Origin: Thaumarchaeota archaeon UBA183
GTDB lineage: Archaea > Thermoproteota > Nitrososphaeria > Nitrososphaerales > UBA183
DNA length: 6,666 nt
Direction: 5' to 3'
Assembly: GCA_002495205.1 (NCBI GenBank)
Contig: DAEE01000006.1
Span: forward strand, 18,852 to 25,517
Shown here: piece after piece, positions 1-4,884 of the stretch
Layout of the letters: each line of letters opens with the position of its first letter
How positions within the stretch are numbered: position 1 is the stretch's first letter
Notes under the pieces: model-generated
The model's input: the letters and a program-made list of their open reading frames with translations, nothing else
Told to the model about the DNA's origin: nothing
The model's database searches: none
Translations under genes and position numbers: made by a program

Positions 1-248
1 GCCTCCCCAAGGATCGCGAGAAGTGCGGCTACAGAAAGGGCATACGCCTCGGCGTCGCTTGGGACTACGCTCAAATCGAGCGAGTAGGAGCTCGCCCTTC
101 CCCCAGGGAGGGTGAACCTCCCGAACCTGAGGGCGCCGCTCCGGAAGAGCGCTTCCGAGAGTGCCGACCTGCCTCCAGCGGGATACGGAGCGTGCGCGGG
201 CTCGGCCAAACGAGTTCTCCTTCCCGACGGCCTACCCAGCGGATTTGA
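1..248 (+). CDS. C-terminal part of an unrecognised protein (5' end outside window)
   Basis: An open frame enters from the left edge (first full codon at base 3) and ends at TGA 246-248. The first ~30 codons look coding: the third positions are mostly G or C, the second positions are mixed, and the residues (KCGYRKGIRLGVAWDYAQIE) read like a folded protein. After about base 95 the frame becomes rich in Pro, Arg, Gly and Ser and its codon bias fades. This could be a disordered tail, or the true end could lie earlier with a frameshift. Its last ~17 bases overlap, tail to tail, the end of the minus-strand gene that stops at 232. I do not recognise the family. An RNA gene was considered because of an ACAGAA motif at about 31-36, but the other conserved blocks of RNase P RNA are not there. 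Confidence is low. Confidence 0.35.
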   Translation, partial: LPKDREKCGYRKGIRLGVAWDYAQIERVGARPSPREGEPPEPEGAAPEERFRECRPASSGIRSVRGLGQTSSPSRRPTQRI

Positions 249-921
249 ACCTACGCCCGGAGAGACTCAGGCGCCAGTCCAGGAGGGCGGACGCCCTGCT
301 GGCGTAGGTCTCCGGGTCGACCTCCCGGGTCGTTCCAGCCTCGACGTCGACTATGATCACCATGTGCAGCCGCGCCTGCAGCAGTTCATCCACGGCTATG
401 GGCGGCCTGTTGTACCTGACGTCGGTCAGGGCCTTGATTTCCTTGGCCTCCCCCAGGGTCCTGGCCCTGGGAGGCTTGACGAAGAACGCGGGAATGTCGA
501 GGAGGTAGGAGGGAGTGGTCCCGAGGGCGAACTTGCCCGCGAACCTGCTGTACCTGGCGACCTTGCTGGCAATCCTTCCCCGGGCGTAGGCCGAAGGATC
601 GAGCGCCTCCTCAGGAGGGATGAATCCAGTCTCGATTTCAACTATGAGGAGACCGTCCCCCCTGATTCCCATCAAATCGCATACCAGCGTCTTGTCGAGC
701 CTGTGCTCCACCTTCACCTCGTACCCCTGCTTCACGAGGCTCCTGGCGCACACGAGCTCAAGAGCAGAGTGGTTGATCTTCACCAGGTTCTTCTTGTAGA
801 GCTTGACCAGAACATCGGCTATGTCCAAAACCTTCGAGCGCTCTTCGGGCCCGTCCTTGGCGCAAGCCCTGGAAGCAAGCTCGTAGAGGTCTCCCCTGAA
901 CCTCCTGACGTCCAATTGCAT
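232..921 (-). CDS. Restriction-endonuclease-like (PD-(D/E)xK-type) conserved hypothetical protein, 229 aa
   Basis: The protein has a helical N-terminal third (residues 1-65) and then an alpha/beta core. A helix carrying Glu55 (SALELVCARSLVKQGYEV) is followed by a strand with Asp82 (VCDLMGI) and a hydrophobic strand ending VEIET (Glu95, Glu97). This E...D...ExE order resembles the PD-(D/E)xK nuclease core, except that the usual Lys of ExK is Glu-Thr. It may therefore be a divergent or inactive member. The C-terminal half contains a second strand-rich part (LHMVIIVDVEAGT) and a basic tail. No signal peptide or membrane segment is visible, so it is probably cytoplasmic. The ATG at 921 was chosen because a TTAATA box lies about 24 bases upstream, inside the end of the preceding phosphoribosyltransferase gene (22 bases between the two genes). 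The fold assignment is by motif only; the function is unknown. Confidence 0.75.
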   Translation of the reverse strand: MQLDVRRFRGDLYELASRACAKDGPEERSKVLDIADVLVKLYKKNLVKINHSALELVCARSLVKQGYEVKVEHRLDKTLVCDLMGIRGDGLLIVEIETGFIPPEEALDPSAYARGRIASKVARYSRFAGKFALGTTPSYLLDIPAFFVKPPRARTLGEAKEIKALTDVRYNRPPIAVDELLQARLHMVIIVDVEAGTTREVDPETYASRASALLDWRLSLSGRRFKSAG

Positions 922-941
922 TCCCCATGGTGACCTGTGAG

Positions 942-947
942 TATTAA
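942..947 (-). promoter_or_regulatory. Candidate TATA box for the 232-921 gene
   Basis: On the minus strand the sequence reads TTAATA, centred about 23-24 bases before the ATG at 921. This would give a nearly leaderless transcript. The box overlaps the stop codon of the upstream gene (944-946), so the downstream gene may have its own promoter as well as read-through transcription. Confidence 0.4.
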
Positions 948-1588
948 GGTGGCTTGAGCCTGCGCCGCTCCAGAATCTGCCTGACCTCTTCGTCCTCCAC
1001 CTGCCCGAAGTCGCGATAGAACTCGCCGATGGCGAAGAACGGCCACGGCGTCTCCAGGCAAATCAACTCGGCCCCTGCCCTGGCGACGATGCCCTCGGCC
1101 TCGGCCGGAGCCACAGGCACGGCAACTACGATTCTCATGGGCTTGCGCCTCTTTATCGACATGACCGCTGCTGCGACGGAGTTCCCTGTGGCGATTCCGT
1201 CGTCGACAATGATTACGGTCTTCCCCTCGAGTTCCGGGTATGGGGTGTCGCCTCTGAGGCTCTCCATCCTCTGCTTGACCTCTTCCCGCTTCCTCTGAGA
1301 GACCTCGTCGAGGTAGTCCTGGCTGGCTCCCACGGTCTCAGCGGCCTTCCTATCCACGATCACCTCGCCCTCCTGGGTCACAGCCCCGAGGCCATACTCC
1401 TCCTGGCCGGGTGCGCCAATCTTCCTTGTCACCACGATGTCCAGAGGCGCATCCAACGCCTTCGCCACCTCATTGGCGACCACGACCCCTCCTCTTGGGA
1501 TACCTAGAACAACCACGCCGCTGCCCTTCAACCCCAGCAGCGCCTTCCCGAGCCTCCTCCCCGCTTCCTCCCTGTCCTTGAACGGCAT
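944..1588 (-). CDS. Phosphoribosyltransferase (COG1926-type, type I PRTase fold), 214 aa
   Basis: This is a predicted cytoplasmic enzyme that binds phosphoribosyl pyrophosphate and transfers or removes a ribose-phosphate; its natural base substrate is not evident. The PRPP-binding loop is clear at residues 125-137 (VIIVDDGIATGNS), with the two acidic residues and the ATG(N)S loop of type I PRTases. An early strand-loop IPRGGVVVA (30-38) is typical of this family, as is the VVTRKIGAPGQEEYGLGAV segment (52-70). A final VAVPVAPAEA stretch (155-164) completes the Rossmann-like sheet. The length matches the stand-alone family (about 210-220 aa). The ATG at 1588 has a Shine-Dalgarno-like GGAGG (1594-1598 on the minus strand) with a 5-base spacer. 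The gene lies 22 bases before the nuclease-like gene on the same strand, so co-transcription is likely. The family is often annotated only as 'phosphoribosyltransferase'; confidence in the fold is high, in the substrate nil. Confidence 0.93.
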   Translation of the reverse strand: MPFKDREEAGRRLGKALLGLKGSGVVVLGIPRGGVVVANEVAKALDAPLDIVVTRKIGAPGQEEYGLGAVTQEGEVIVDRKAAETVGASQDYLDEVSQRKREEVKQRMESLRGDTPYPELEGKTVIIVDDGIATGNSVAAAVMSIKRRKPMRIVVAVPVAPAEAEGIVARAGAELICLETPWPFFAIGEFYRDFGQVEDEEVRQILERRRLKPP

Positions 1589-1593
1589 GGCCG

Positions 1594-1598
1594 CCTCC
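1594..1598 (-). promoter_or_regulatory. Shine-Dalgarno-like GGAGG of the phosphoribosyltransferase gene
   Basis: GGAGG lies 5 bases before the ATG at 1588 on the minus strand. It stands out because several other genes in this window seem to have no such site. It supports the chosen start, although a transcript starting 26-27 bases from the AAATAT box would begin close to this site. Confidence 0.5.
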
Positions 1599-1618
1599 AG
1601 TTGGCTGGAACCAGCTCG

Positions 1619-1624
1619 ATATTT
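1619..1624 (-). promoter_or_regulatory. Candidate TATA box (AAATAT) for the phosphoribosyltransferase gene
   Basis: AAATAT on the minus strand is centred about 33 bases upstream of the ATG at 1588. It predicts a transcript start near 1595 and a leader of about 7 bases. It stands out as an AT-rich block in GC-rich flanks. Confidence 0.4.
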
Positions 1625-1873
1625 GGCTGACTCGTCCGGCTCTCAGGAGGGATGTGGCTTTCCTCCGACAGCGGCCTCGTAGCGTTCCTTCATTGCCGCT
1701 GCCCCGGTTCGCCCTCGGTTTGGCCTTCGTGAAGTCCGGGTCACCCCGTCTCTACGCGCCACCATCCCGCTCGCGGATCGGCACCTTGCGCCGAGGCCTT
1801 CCCCGGCGGCTCATCCTTCCGCGAATCCATCCTTTTCCTGGCCGGACGAGCAGGAGAATTGGTGGCCTTCTTC

Positions 1874-1879
1874 TATAAA
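1874..1879 (-). promoter_or_regulatory. TATA-like element (TATAAA / TTTATA) of unknown target
   Basis: The plus strand reads TATAAAT and the minus strand TTTATA. Read on the minus strand it predicts a transcript starting near 1849, which would run into the 1589-1850 gap ahead of the phosphoribosyltransferase gene. An ATG at 1830 with a weak purine-rich leader (AGGAAAAGG) follows, giving only a 29-codon frame. The same block could simply be AT-rich sequence after the end of the 1919-2350 gene. Confidence 0.3.
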
Positions 1880-1887
1880 TCAATTAC

Positions 1888-1906
1888 CTCGATTTTCGAT
1901 TTCGAG
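1888..1906 (-). terminator. Possible terminator hairpin after the 1919-2350 gene
   Basis: CTCGA (1888-1892) and TCGAG (1902-1906) are an exact 5-base inverted repeat around a 9-base T-rich loop, about 12 bases after the minus-strand stop at 1919-1921. On the minus strand an AT-rich tract (TAATTGATTTATA) follows. The loop also contains TCGATTT repeated in tandem. The hairpin is short, so this is a weak call. Confidence 0.3.
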
Positions 1907-1918
1907 AACCGGCCATGT

Positions 1919-2350
1919 TTACCGCGTGAACGCCGGATACTTCGCCAAGGGCGAGTTGGGGCCCACCACCCAGACCTCCCATCTATCACGGATCTGGAGG
2001 TCGACAGAACTCAACCTTCCCTGAGGGACCGCGAGTATCCTTCTCACTGACCCGCGCCGGAAAAGGTAGGGCTGAAACGACACACTCGAGAAGTTCTTTT
2101 CGGCCAGCCTCTTCATGTTGGGGTGTGTCTCGCACTCGACGAGCACGATCTCCTCGTTCCCGTCCTGTGACCTATACGCCAGGAGGTCGGGCCTGTACGA
2201 TGTCCAGGAGACCTTCTGTCCGGGCGGGAACGCTGGTTCCTCGACGACGGCATAGCGCTCGTTCTCCAGCTCCCGTCGGACGACGTCCTTCATCGACCTG
2301 TGGACCTGGGATTCTGCCACGCGATGCCTGTGGCATGCGCACGATTTCAT
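1919..2350 (-). CDS. Small restriction-endonuclease-like protein with RPD...ECET signature (start uncertain)
   Basis: Numbered from the ATG at 2350 the protein has 143 residues. The core is typical of a minimal PD-(D/E)xK fold: a first helix with Glu27 (MKDVVRRELENERYAVVEEP), a strand with the RPD motif (Arg53-Pro54-Asp55), a polar turn, and a hydrophobic strand ending VECET (Glu72, Glu74). A helix with KRLAEKN and two further strands (VRRILAVP, RWEVWVVG) follow. As in the 232-921 protein, the Lys of ExK is replaced, here by Glu-Thr. The true start may be the ATG at 2293 (124 aa) or the GTG at 2320, because the first 19 residues (with CACHRH) precede the conserved-looking part and no good TATA box lies before 2350. 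DNA or RNA binding is plausible by fold; catalysis is doubtful without the Lys. No close family is recognised. Confidence 0.68.
   Translation of the reverse strand: MKSCACHRHRVAESQVHRSMKDVVRRELENERYAVVEEPAFPPGQKVSWTSYRPDLLAYRSQDGNEEIVLVECETHPNMKRLAEKNFSSVSFQPYLFRRGSVRRILAVPQGRLSSVDLQIRDRWEVWVVGPNSPLAKYPAFTR
2315..2335. repeat. Inverted repeat TGCCAC-N9-GTGGCA at the start of the 1919-2350 gene
   Basis: TGCCAC (2315-2320) and GTGGCA (2330-2335) are perfect 6-base arms around 9 bases. A second, overlapping pairing (ATGCC-TGT-GGCAT, 2324-2336) also exists. The element falls between the possible start codons at 2350 and 2293, so it could be an operator or a hairpin in the leader, or, if translation starts at 2350, merely coding sequence. 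Confidence 0.35.
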
Positions 2351-2963
2351 CTTTCGGCTACGCGGGATTGCACCCTGGAGTCATGGTTTGCAGACGCGAG
2401 CTGTAGGAATCCATTCTGGACGGAATCTCCCCGCCCGACCCGCGAACGCGTGATATTGTGGTCAACAGAAAATCTGTTCTTTGTCAGCAAGTGGAGTCAA
2501 GGTAGGATAACAGGGGCTCAACCTACTCCGTTGGTAGCTCTCTCGCTGTTGGCTCTGCCGATGGCCCGGGACGCAGTCCGAGTCGACGCCGGTTACGCGC
2601 GAGGTCGGGAATATTCCGGGCTGTACCCTGGTCGGAGGCAGCGCCTTGTGCTCACCAGAGCCGTGAGTGGTCCAACGGCCACGCACCGGGACGGTGGAGA
2701 AGTGCAGGCGGGAAGCGAAACGCACGAAGGTAGAGGTACGTCGGAGGGCGGAGAACCCTTCTTCGGCCGAGCGAGGTGTGGAGCGTCATGCTTGGCACCG
2801 GACTGGGACGAAGAAGAAGCTCGAACCCCGAAGGTTTGCCGAAGCCTGAATGCGGTTCGACTCCCAAGTGCAATTCAAGGCCAGAACGGAGCGCGGAAGG
2901 AAGGCTGCCCCCCGGTCCTGAAACGGAGCAGACAAGAGCGGCGAGAGGCGGCTTTCTTCTTGC
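2351..2963. other. Long stretch without a convincing gene; possible structured RNA
   Basis: About 610 bases lie between the start of the minus-strand 1919-2350 gene and the FKBP promoter. Several frames stay open, but all read as Arg/Gly/Pro-rich chance translations. Hairpin-forming elements are frequent: ACAGA-AAA-TCTGT (2465-2477), GGAG...TAGG paired with CCTACTCC (about 2492-2529), the palindrome GGAATATTCC (about 2608-2617), and AGGTTT-GCCG-AAGCCT (about 2832-2847). The segment CTGTACCCTGGTCGGAGGCAG (about 2622-2642) loosely recalls the Alu-domain part of SRP RNA. However, the conserved GUCAG/GGAA/AGCAG helix-8 motif is not found. RNase P RNA blocks and tRNA cloverleaves are also not found. 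A GTG-started 60-codon frame (2667-2849) is Lys/Arg-rich and unrecognised. This may be an unnamed RNA or simply a long intergenic region. Confidence 0.35.
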
Positions 2964-2970
2964 TTAATTA
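2964..2970 (+). promoter_or_regulatory. TATA box of the FKBP gene
   Basis: TTAATTA stands alone in GC-rich DNA, centred 27 bases before the TTG at 2994. This is the spacing expected if transcription begins on the first base of the start codon, that is, a leaderless mRNA. Confidence 0.65.
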
Positions 2971-2993
2971 CGGGCCGGTCGTTGCTCTGACTG

Positions 2994-3326
2994 TTGAGCG
3001 AGTCAGGGGCGCAGAACGGCGACACGGTGTCGGTGCACTACGTCGGGAAGTTCCCGGGCGGGAAGGTGTTCGACACCAGCATGAAGGCGGAGGCCAGCAG
3101 GGCAGGGCTGTTCAACCTGGCCCGCGACTACAAGCCCCTGCAGGTGGTGCTTGGCAGGCACCAGGTCATCAGCGGCTTCGAGGAGGCGCTGATCGGGATG
3201 AAAATCAACGAGACCAAGGAGGTCACCCTGCCGCCCGAGAAGGCCTACGGCAGGTCCGGCAACCACCCCATGGCTGGGAAGACACTTCAGTTCAAGCTAC
3301 TAGTGACCAACATCAAGAAGCCCTAG
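2994..3326 (+). CDS. FKBP-type peptidyl-prolyl cis-trans isomerase, short form, 110 aa
   Basis: The enzyme speeds cis-trans change of X-Pro bonds and helps cytosolic proteins fold. FKBP features are in order: NGDTVSVHYVGKF with Tyr16, GGKVFDTS with Phe26-Asp27, LGRHQVISGFEEALIGMK with Val58-Ile59 and Phe62 in place of FKBP12 Trp59, PPEKAYG with Tyr85, and the last strand LQFKLLVTNIK with Phe100. The chain after AYG runs straight to the final strand, so the IF (insert-in-flap) chaperone domain of SlyD and long archaeal FKBPs is absent. The bulge between Asp27 and Val58 is somewhat long (FNLARDYKP). There is no signal peptide. The start is TTG: no ATG fits, the TATA box lies exactly 27 bases upstream, and the protein from TTG has the normal FKBP N-terminus. 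The gene appears to be a single unit; the next gene has its own TATA box. Confidence 0.95.
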   Translation: MSESGAQNGDTVSVHYVGKFPGGKVFDTSMKAEASRAGLFNLARDYKPLQVVLGRHQVISGFEEALIGMKINETKEVTLPPEKAYGRSGNHPMAGKTLQFKLLVTNIKKP

Positions 3327-3362
3327 CCAGAAGATAGCCTGGTCGCGTGACCGCCAGACGGG

Positions 3363-3368
3363 TTAAAT
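3363..3368 (+). promoter_or_regulatory. TATA box of the zinc-ribbon gene
   Basis: TTAAAT, preceded by GGG, is centred about 25 bases before the ATG at 3390. This again fits a leaderless transcript. It lies 36 bases after the FKBP stop codon. Confidence 0.6.
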
Positions 3369-3389
3369 CGCAACTGTTTCGGCGTTCTC

Positions 3390-3563
3390 ATGTTGGCGGA
3401 GAAGAAGTGGGTGGTCAGGGACGGGAAGCCCCGTTGCAGGAACTGCAACTCACTCCTGAGCCCTGTCGACGAGCCCACGGCATTGAAGTGCCACAGTTGC
3501 GGAAGCATGTACCCCCTGAGCGACGAGGAGCTTGCCGAGCTGACGTTCGACCTGTCGGACTGA
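3390..3563 (+). CDS. Small zinc-ribbon protein, 57 aa
   Basis: The gene encodes a 57-residue protein beginning MLAEKKWVVRDGKPRC. Four cysteines form two CxxC knuckles, Cys16-x2-Cys19 (RCRNCNS) and Cys34-x2-Cys37 (LKCHSCGS). This is the pattern of a zinc ribbon in which one zinc is held between two beta hairpins. The C-terminal end (LSDEELAELTFDLSD) is acidic and probably helical. Proteins of this size and pattern in archaea are often nucleic-acid or protein-binding accessory factors, but no particular role can be assigned. Codon use is strongly coding-like (third positions mostly G or C). The ATG is supported by the TATA box about 25 bases upstream and the absence of a Shine-Dalgarno site. 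It lies 63 bases downstream of the FKBP gene on the same strand but apparently has its own promoter. Confidence 0.85.
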   Translation: MLAEKKWVVRDGKPRCRNCNSLLSPVDEPTALKCHSCGSMYPLSDEELAELTFDLSD

Positions 3564-3891
3564 CTCTACCCTGCATTGGCGCTTGATTGGTCTGGAATAC
3601 TTCTCCAAGCAGAAAGGGCAAGGGGTTGGCCATACCTCATGGCGGGATTCTTGACCCTCCAAAGCTGCTGCCAGATAGCAATCTCCCCTCTCATACCGCG
3701 CCTTCTGACAGAGCGTTAAGAGCTGAATCTTCTAGTCCCGAAACCCTGGCCGCTCAAAGGCAATTGGCTTGGGTTCCCGCGGGAGAATGCAGACCACAGC
3801 GCAGAACAGAAACCCGCATTCCCACACGGTTCAACCCACTGAAGACGCATTTCAGGTGCCCAGATGTCATCTTCAAGTGGGCTCCTCAGAA
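3564..3891. other. 328-base AT-richer intergenic stretch, nothing recognised
   Basis: Between the zinc-ribbon stop and the next possible gene the sequence is visibly less GC-rich than the genes to its left. All frames show poor codon bias. No TATA box with a matching start, no tRNA, and no array of repeats was seen. The frames here that read through to the following gene (for example from 3769) lack coding character before base 3892. Confidence 0.4.
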
Positions 3892-4131
3892 ATGAGGTTC
3901 GCGGACGACCGCCTGGACCTGGAGGACGCACACATCGATGTCCTGCTTCAGAGGCATGGTTACTCTGTGAGGTATGATATCGTCCCACATCCTCCGACGA
4001 GGAAGGTCACACCCGCAGGAGACCTAGAGTCGTTGAAGGAACTCTGCATACCTTACACGGTTTGGGGATTCAGATTCTGGCGCCTCAGCAGAGGCATTGG
4101 ACTGAGAGCGCCTCTCCCTTGGGATGGATGA
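3892..4131 (+). CDS. Possible small hypothetical protein, 79 aa
   Basis: From the ATG at 3892 the frame has coding-like codon use, especially in its first half: AGG arginines and third positions mostly G or C. The product begins MRFADDRLDLEDAHIDVLLQ and contains a predicted helix, a strand (YSVRYDIV), a PHPPTRKVTP turn and another helix (DLESLKELCI). The end (GFRFWRLSRGIGLRAPLPWDG) is basic and aromatic and less convincing. The frame is open upstream to 3769, but that part does not look coding, so the shorter start is preferred. No TATA box or ribosome site was found. It could be a real small gene, or the remnant of a larger gene whose 5' part has decayed. It faces the CGNR regulator gene tail to tail, with 29 bases between. 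I do not recognise a family. Confidence 0.4.
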   Translation: MRFADDRLDLEDAHIDVLLQRHGYSVRYDIVPHPPTRKVTPAGDLESLKELCIPYTVWGFRFWRLSRGIGLRAPLPWDG

Positions 4132-4135
4132 TCCC
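4121..4135 (+). terminator. Weak hairpin at the end of the 3892-4131 frame
   Basis: GGGAT (4121-4125) and ATCCC (4131-4135) form a 5-base stem with a 5-base loop covering the TGA stop. It is followed by CCTTTCGTC, which is only slightly T-rich. It lies between two convergent genes, where a terminator is expected, but the signal is weak. Confidence 0.25.
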
Positions 4136-4160
4136 CTTTCGTCGGACCGAGCAGTCTTCT

Positions 4161-4787
4161 CTAGGCAGAGTGGCTGTGTCTAGCGTAGTAAGCCCGGGTC
4201 TTGATCTTGTTTCCGCAGCTGTCCATGCTACACCACTTCCTCGACTTGCTTCTAGAGTAGTCCAAGAACAGGGAACCGCATCCCTCCTCTTCGTTTGCGC
4301 ATTCTCTGACCCGTCCTAGATAATCTGAGGTGAGCAGTTCGGCCGCGGACTTCGCCACAGGATAAAGTACCTTGTCGGGCAGTTCCTCGGTGCACCATCC
4401 CAGTCTGTAGCCCGCGTCCGTCACCTGCACCTCCATCTGAGCCATGGCCCTCCCGAGATACTCATTGAGCACGTCGATGTCGTTCGCGCCCACTCCACGA
4501 TTATGGGCGATCGCTGAGAAAATACGGTAGATTGCCTCGCGAAGGGTTTTGGCGCGACTCAGGACTTCATCCACGGTGCCCCTGTCGGTCTTTGCAATTG
4601 CATGCAACTTCCTCGATTCTTGTGCGTCGATGACCCCCTTCTTTTGGCCCCAGTCCACTAGGTCAGCATAATTTTGGAGCGTGTCTGACGCATGGCTGCT
4701 AGTTCGCCAGTCCACGGTATCGGTGAAATCAAGGCAGAGCTCAATACTCTTTGTCGGCATGGGCGAATCCGAGTTCTGCACGGTCAC
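4161..4787 (-). CDS. ABATE-domain / CGNR zinc-finger transcriptional regulator, up to 208 aa
   Basis: The N-terminal part (residues 16-160) fits the ABATE domain: it opens with the typical IELCLDFTDTVDWR, then LVDWGQKKGVID, and helices including TLREAIYRIFSAIA. The C-terminal part (161-204) is a CGNR zinc finger with Cys163, Cys170, Cys186 and Cys191, the FLDYSRSKSRKWCSM segment, and the signature CGNK-IKTRAYYARH. The usual CGNR arginine is Lys194 here. Such proteins are predicted DNA-binding regulators; ABATE is thought to sense a small molecule. They are mainly known from bacteria such as actinobacteria, so transfer into this archaeon is likely; the gene is AT-richer than its neighbours. 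The longest frame begins with GTG at 4787, but the TATA box position fits better with GTG at 4781 (leaderless) or ATG at 4760. It is transcribed away from the exporter operon and probably controls it. Confidence 0.9.
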   Translation of the reverse strand: MTVQNSDSPMPTKSIELCLDFTDTVDWRTSSHASDTLQNYADLVDWGQKKGVIDAQESRKLHAIAKTDRGTVDEVLSRAKTLREAIYRIFSAIAHNRGVGANDIDVLNEYLGRAMAQMEVQVTDAGYRLGWCTEELPDKVLYPVAKSAAELLTSDYLGRVRECANEEEGCGSLFLDYSRSKSRKWCSMDSCGNKIKTRAYYARHSHSA

Positions 4788-4800
4788 CAGGCTGTCAGAT

Positions 4801-4821
4801 GTGTTATTTTAAGATTAACAC
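4801..4821. promoter_or_regulatory. Operator-like inverted repeat over the CGNR-gene TATA box
   Basis: GTGTTA (4801-4806) and TAACAC (4816-4821) are perfect 6-base arms with a 9-base AT-rich centre. The centre holds the TATA box of the CGNR gene, so a bound protein would block TBP. Extended on the minus strand, one arm reads GGTGTTAA, matching the half-sites on the other side of the intergenic region. This suggests autoregulation. Confidence 0.6.
4804..4812 (-). promoter_or_regulatory. TATA box of the CGNR regulator gene
   Basis: The minus strand reads TTAAAATAA, centred near 4808, predicting transcription from about 4781. This is downstream of the GTG at 4787 and so argues for a start codon at 4781 or 4760. 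Confidence 0.55.
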
Positions 4822-4840
4822 CAGCTTAAGCCTCCGATGG

Positions 4841-4864
4841 GGTGTGAATCCTTATATACACACC
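4841..4864. promoter_or_regulatory. Operator-like inverted repeat around the exporter-operon TATA box
   Basis: GGTGTG (4841-4846) and CACACC (4859-4864) are perfect 6-base arms separated by 12 bases that contain the TATA box TTATATA. The left arm extends to GGTGTGAA. This 8-mer recurs exactly at 4885-4892 just before the start codon, and as GGTGTTAA in the repeat at 4801-4821. Confidence 0.6.
4852..4858 (+). promoter_or_regulatory. TATA box of the three-gene exporter operon
   Basis: TTATATA is the best TATA box in the window. It predicts a transcript start near 4881 and a leader of about 15 bases before the ATG at 4896. That leader would contain the third GGTGTGAA copy (4885-4892), whose GGTG could also pair weakly with the 16S rRNA tail. 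Confidence 0.65.
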
Positions 4865-4884
4865 TGCTAGATACCGTGGATGCT

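Larger units (their letters stand above)
1589..1918. other. 330-base gap between two minus-strand genes: no convincing gene
   Basis: Besides the promoter elements listed separately, the gap holds GC-rich DNA with only short frames. On the minus strand these include 29-, 20- and 40-codon frames (ATGs at 1830, 1814 and 1765). The 40-codon one ends MKERYEAAVGGKPHPS and stops at 1643-1645. None has family features I recognise. The 74-codon plus-strand frame from 1654 is arginine-rich and looks like chance. A GGAGG...CCTCC hairpin lies near 1646-1668. A small RNA or small protein transcribed from the TATA-like box at 1874-1879 is possible but unproven. Confidence 0.4.

Noticed and set aside
20..60. 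RNase P RNA, because of AAGTGCGGCTACAGAAAG
   Set aside because: ACAGAA is present, but the spacing to a GGCUUA-like block is wrong (GGGCATAC follows). No other conserved RNase P block is seen up to base 230, and the same bases read well as coding sequence in another frame.
235..260. tRNA T-arm-like GGTTCAAATCC on the minus strand
   Set aside because: The T-stem pairs at only two or three positions, no acceptor or anticodon arm can be built, and it lies inside the end of an open gene.
112..933. 273-codon open frame on the plus strand
   Set aside because: It is the opposite-strand shadow of the 232-921 minus gene, whose product has ordered hydrophobic strands and conserved-type acidic motifs; this one is Pro/Gly/Arg-rich without motifs.
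2850..2880. tRNA-like GGTTCGACTCC on the plus strand
   Set aside because: The flanking bases do not extend the stem and no matching 5' acceptor strand is found upstream, even allowing for an intron.
2600..2950. Archaeal SRP (7S) RNA
   Set aside because: There is a weak likeness to the Alu domain at 2622-2642, and an AGCAG at about 2925, but the required GUCAG...GGAA...AGCAGCC helix 8 is not present in order.
2300..3337. 345-codon open frame on the plus strand
   Set aside because: It is rich in Arg, Gly and Ala with no domain-like pattern, and it runs through the clearly real FKBP gene in another frame. It is a by-product of high GC content.
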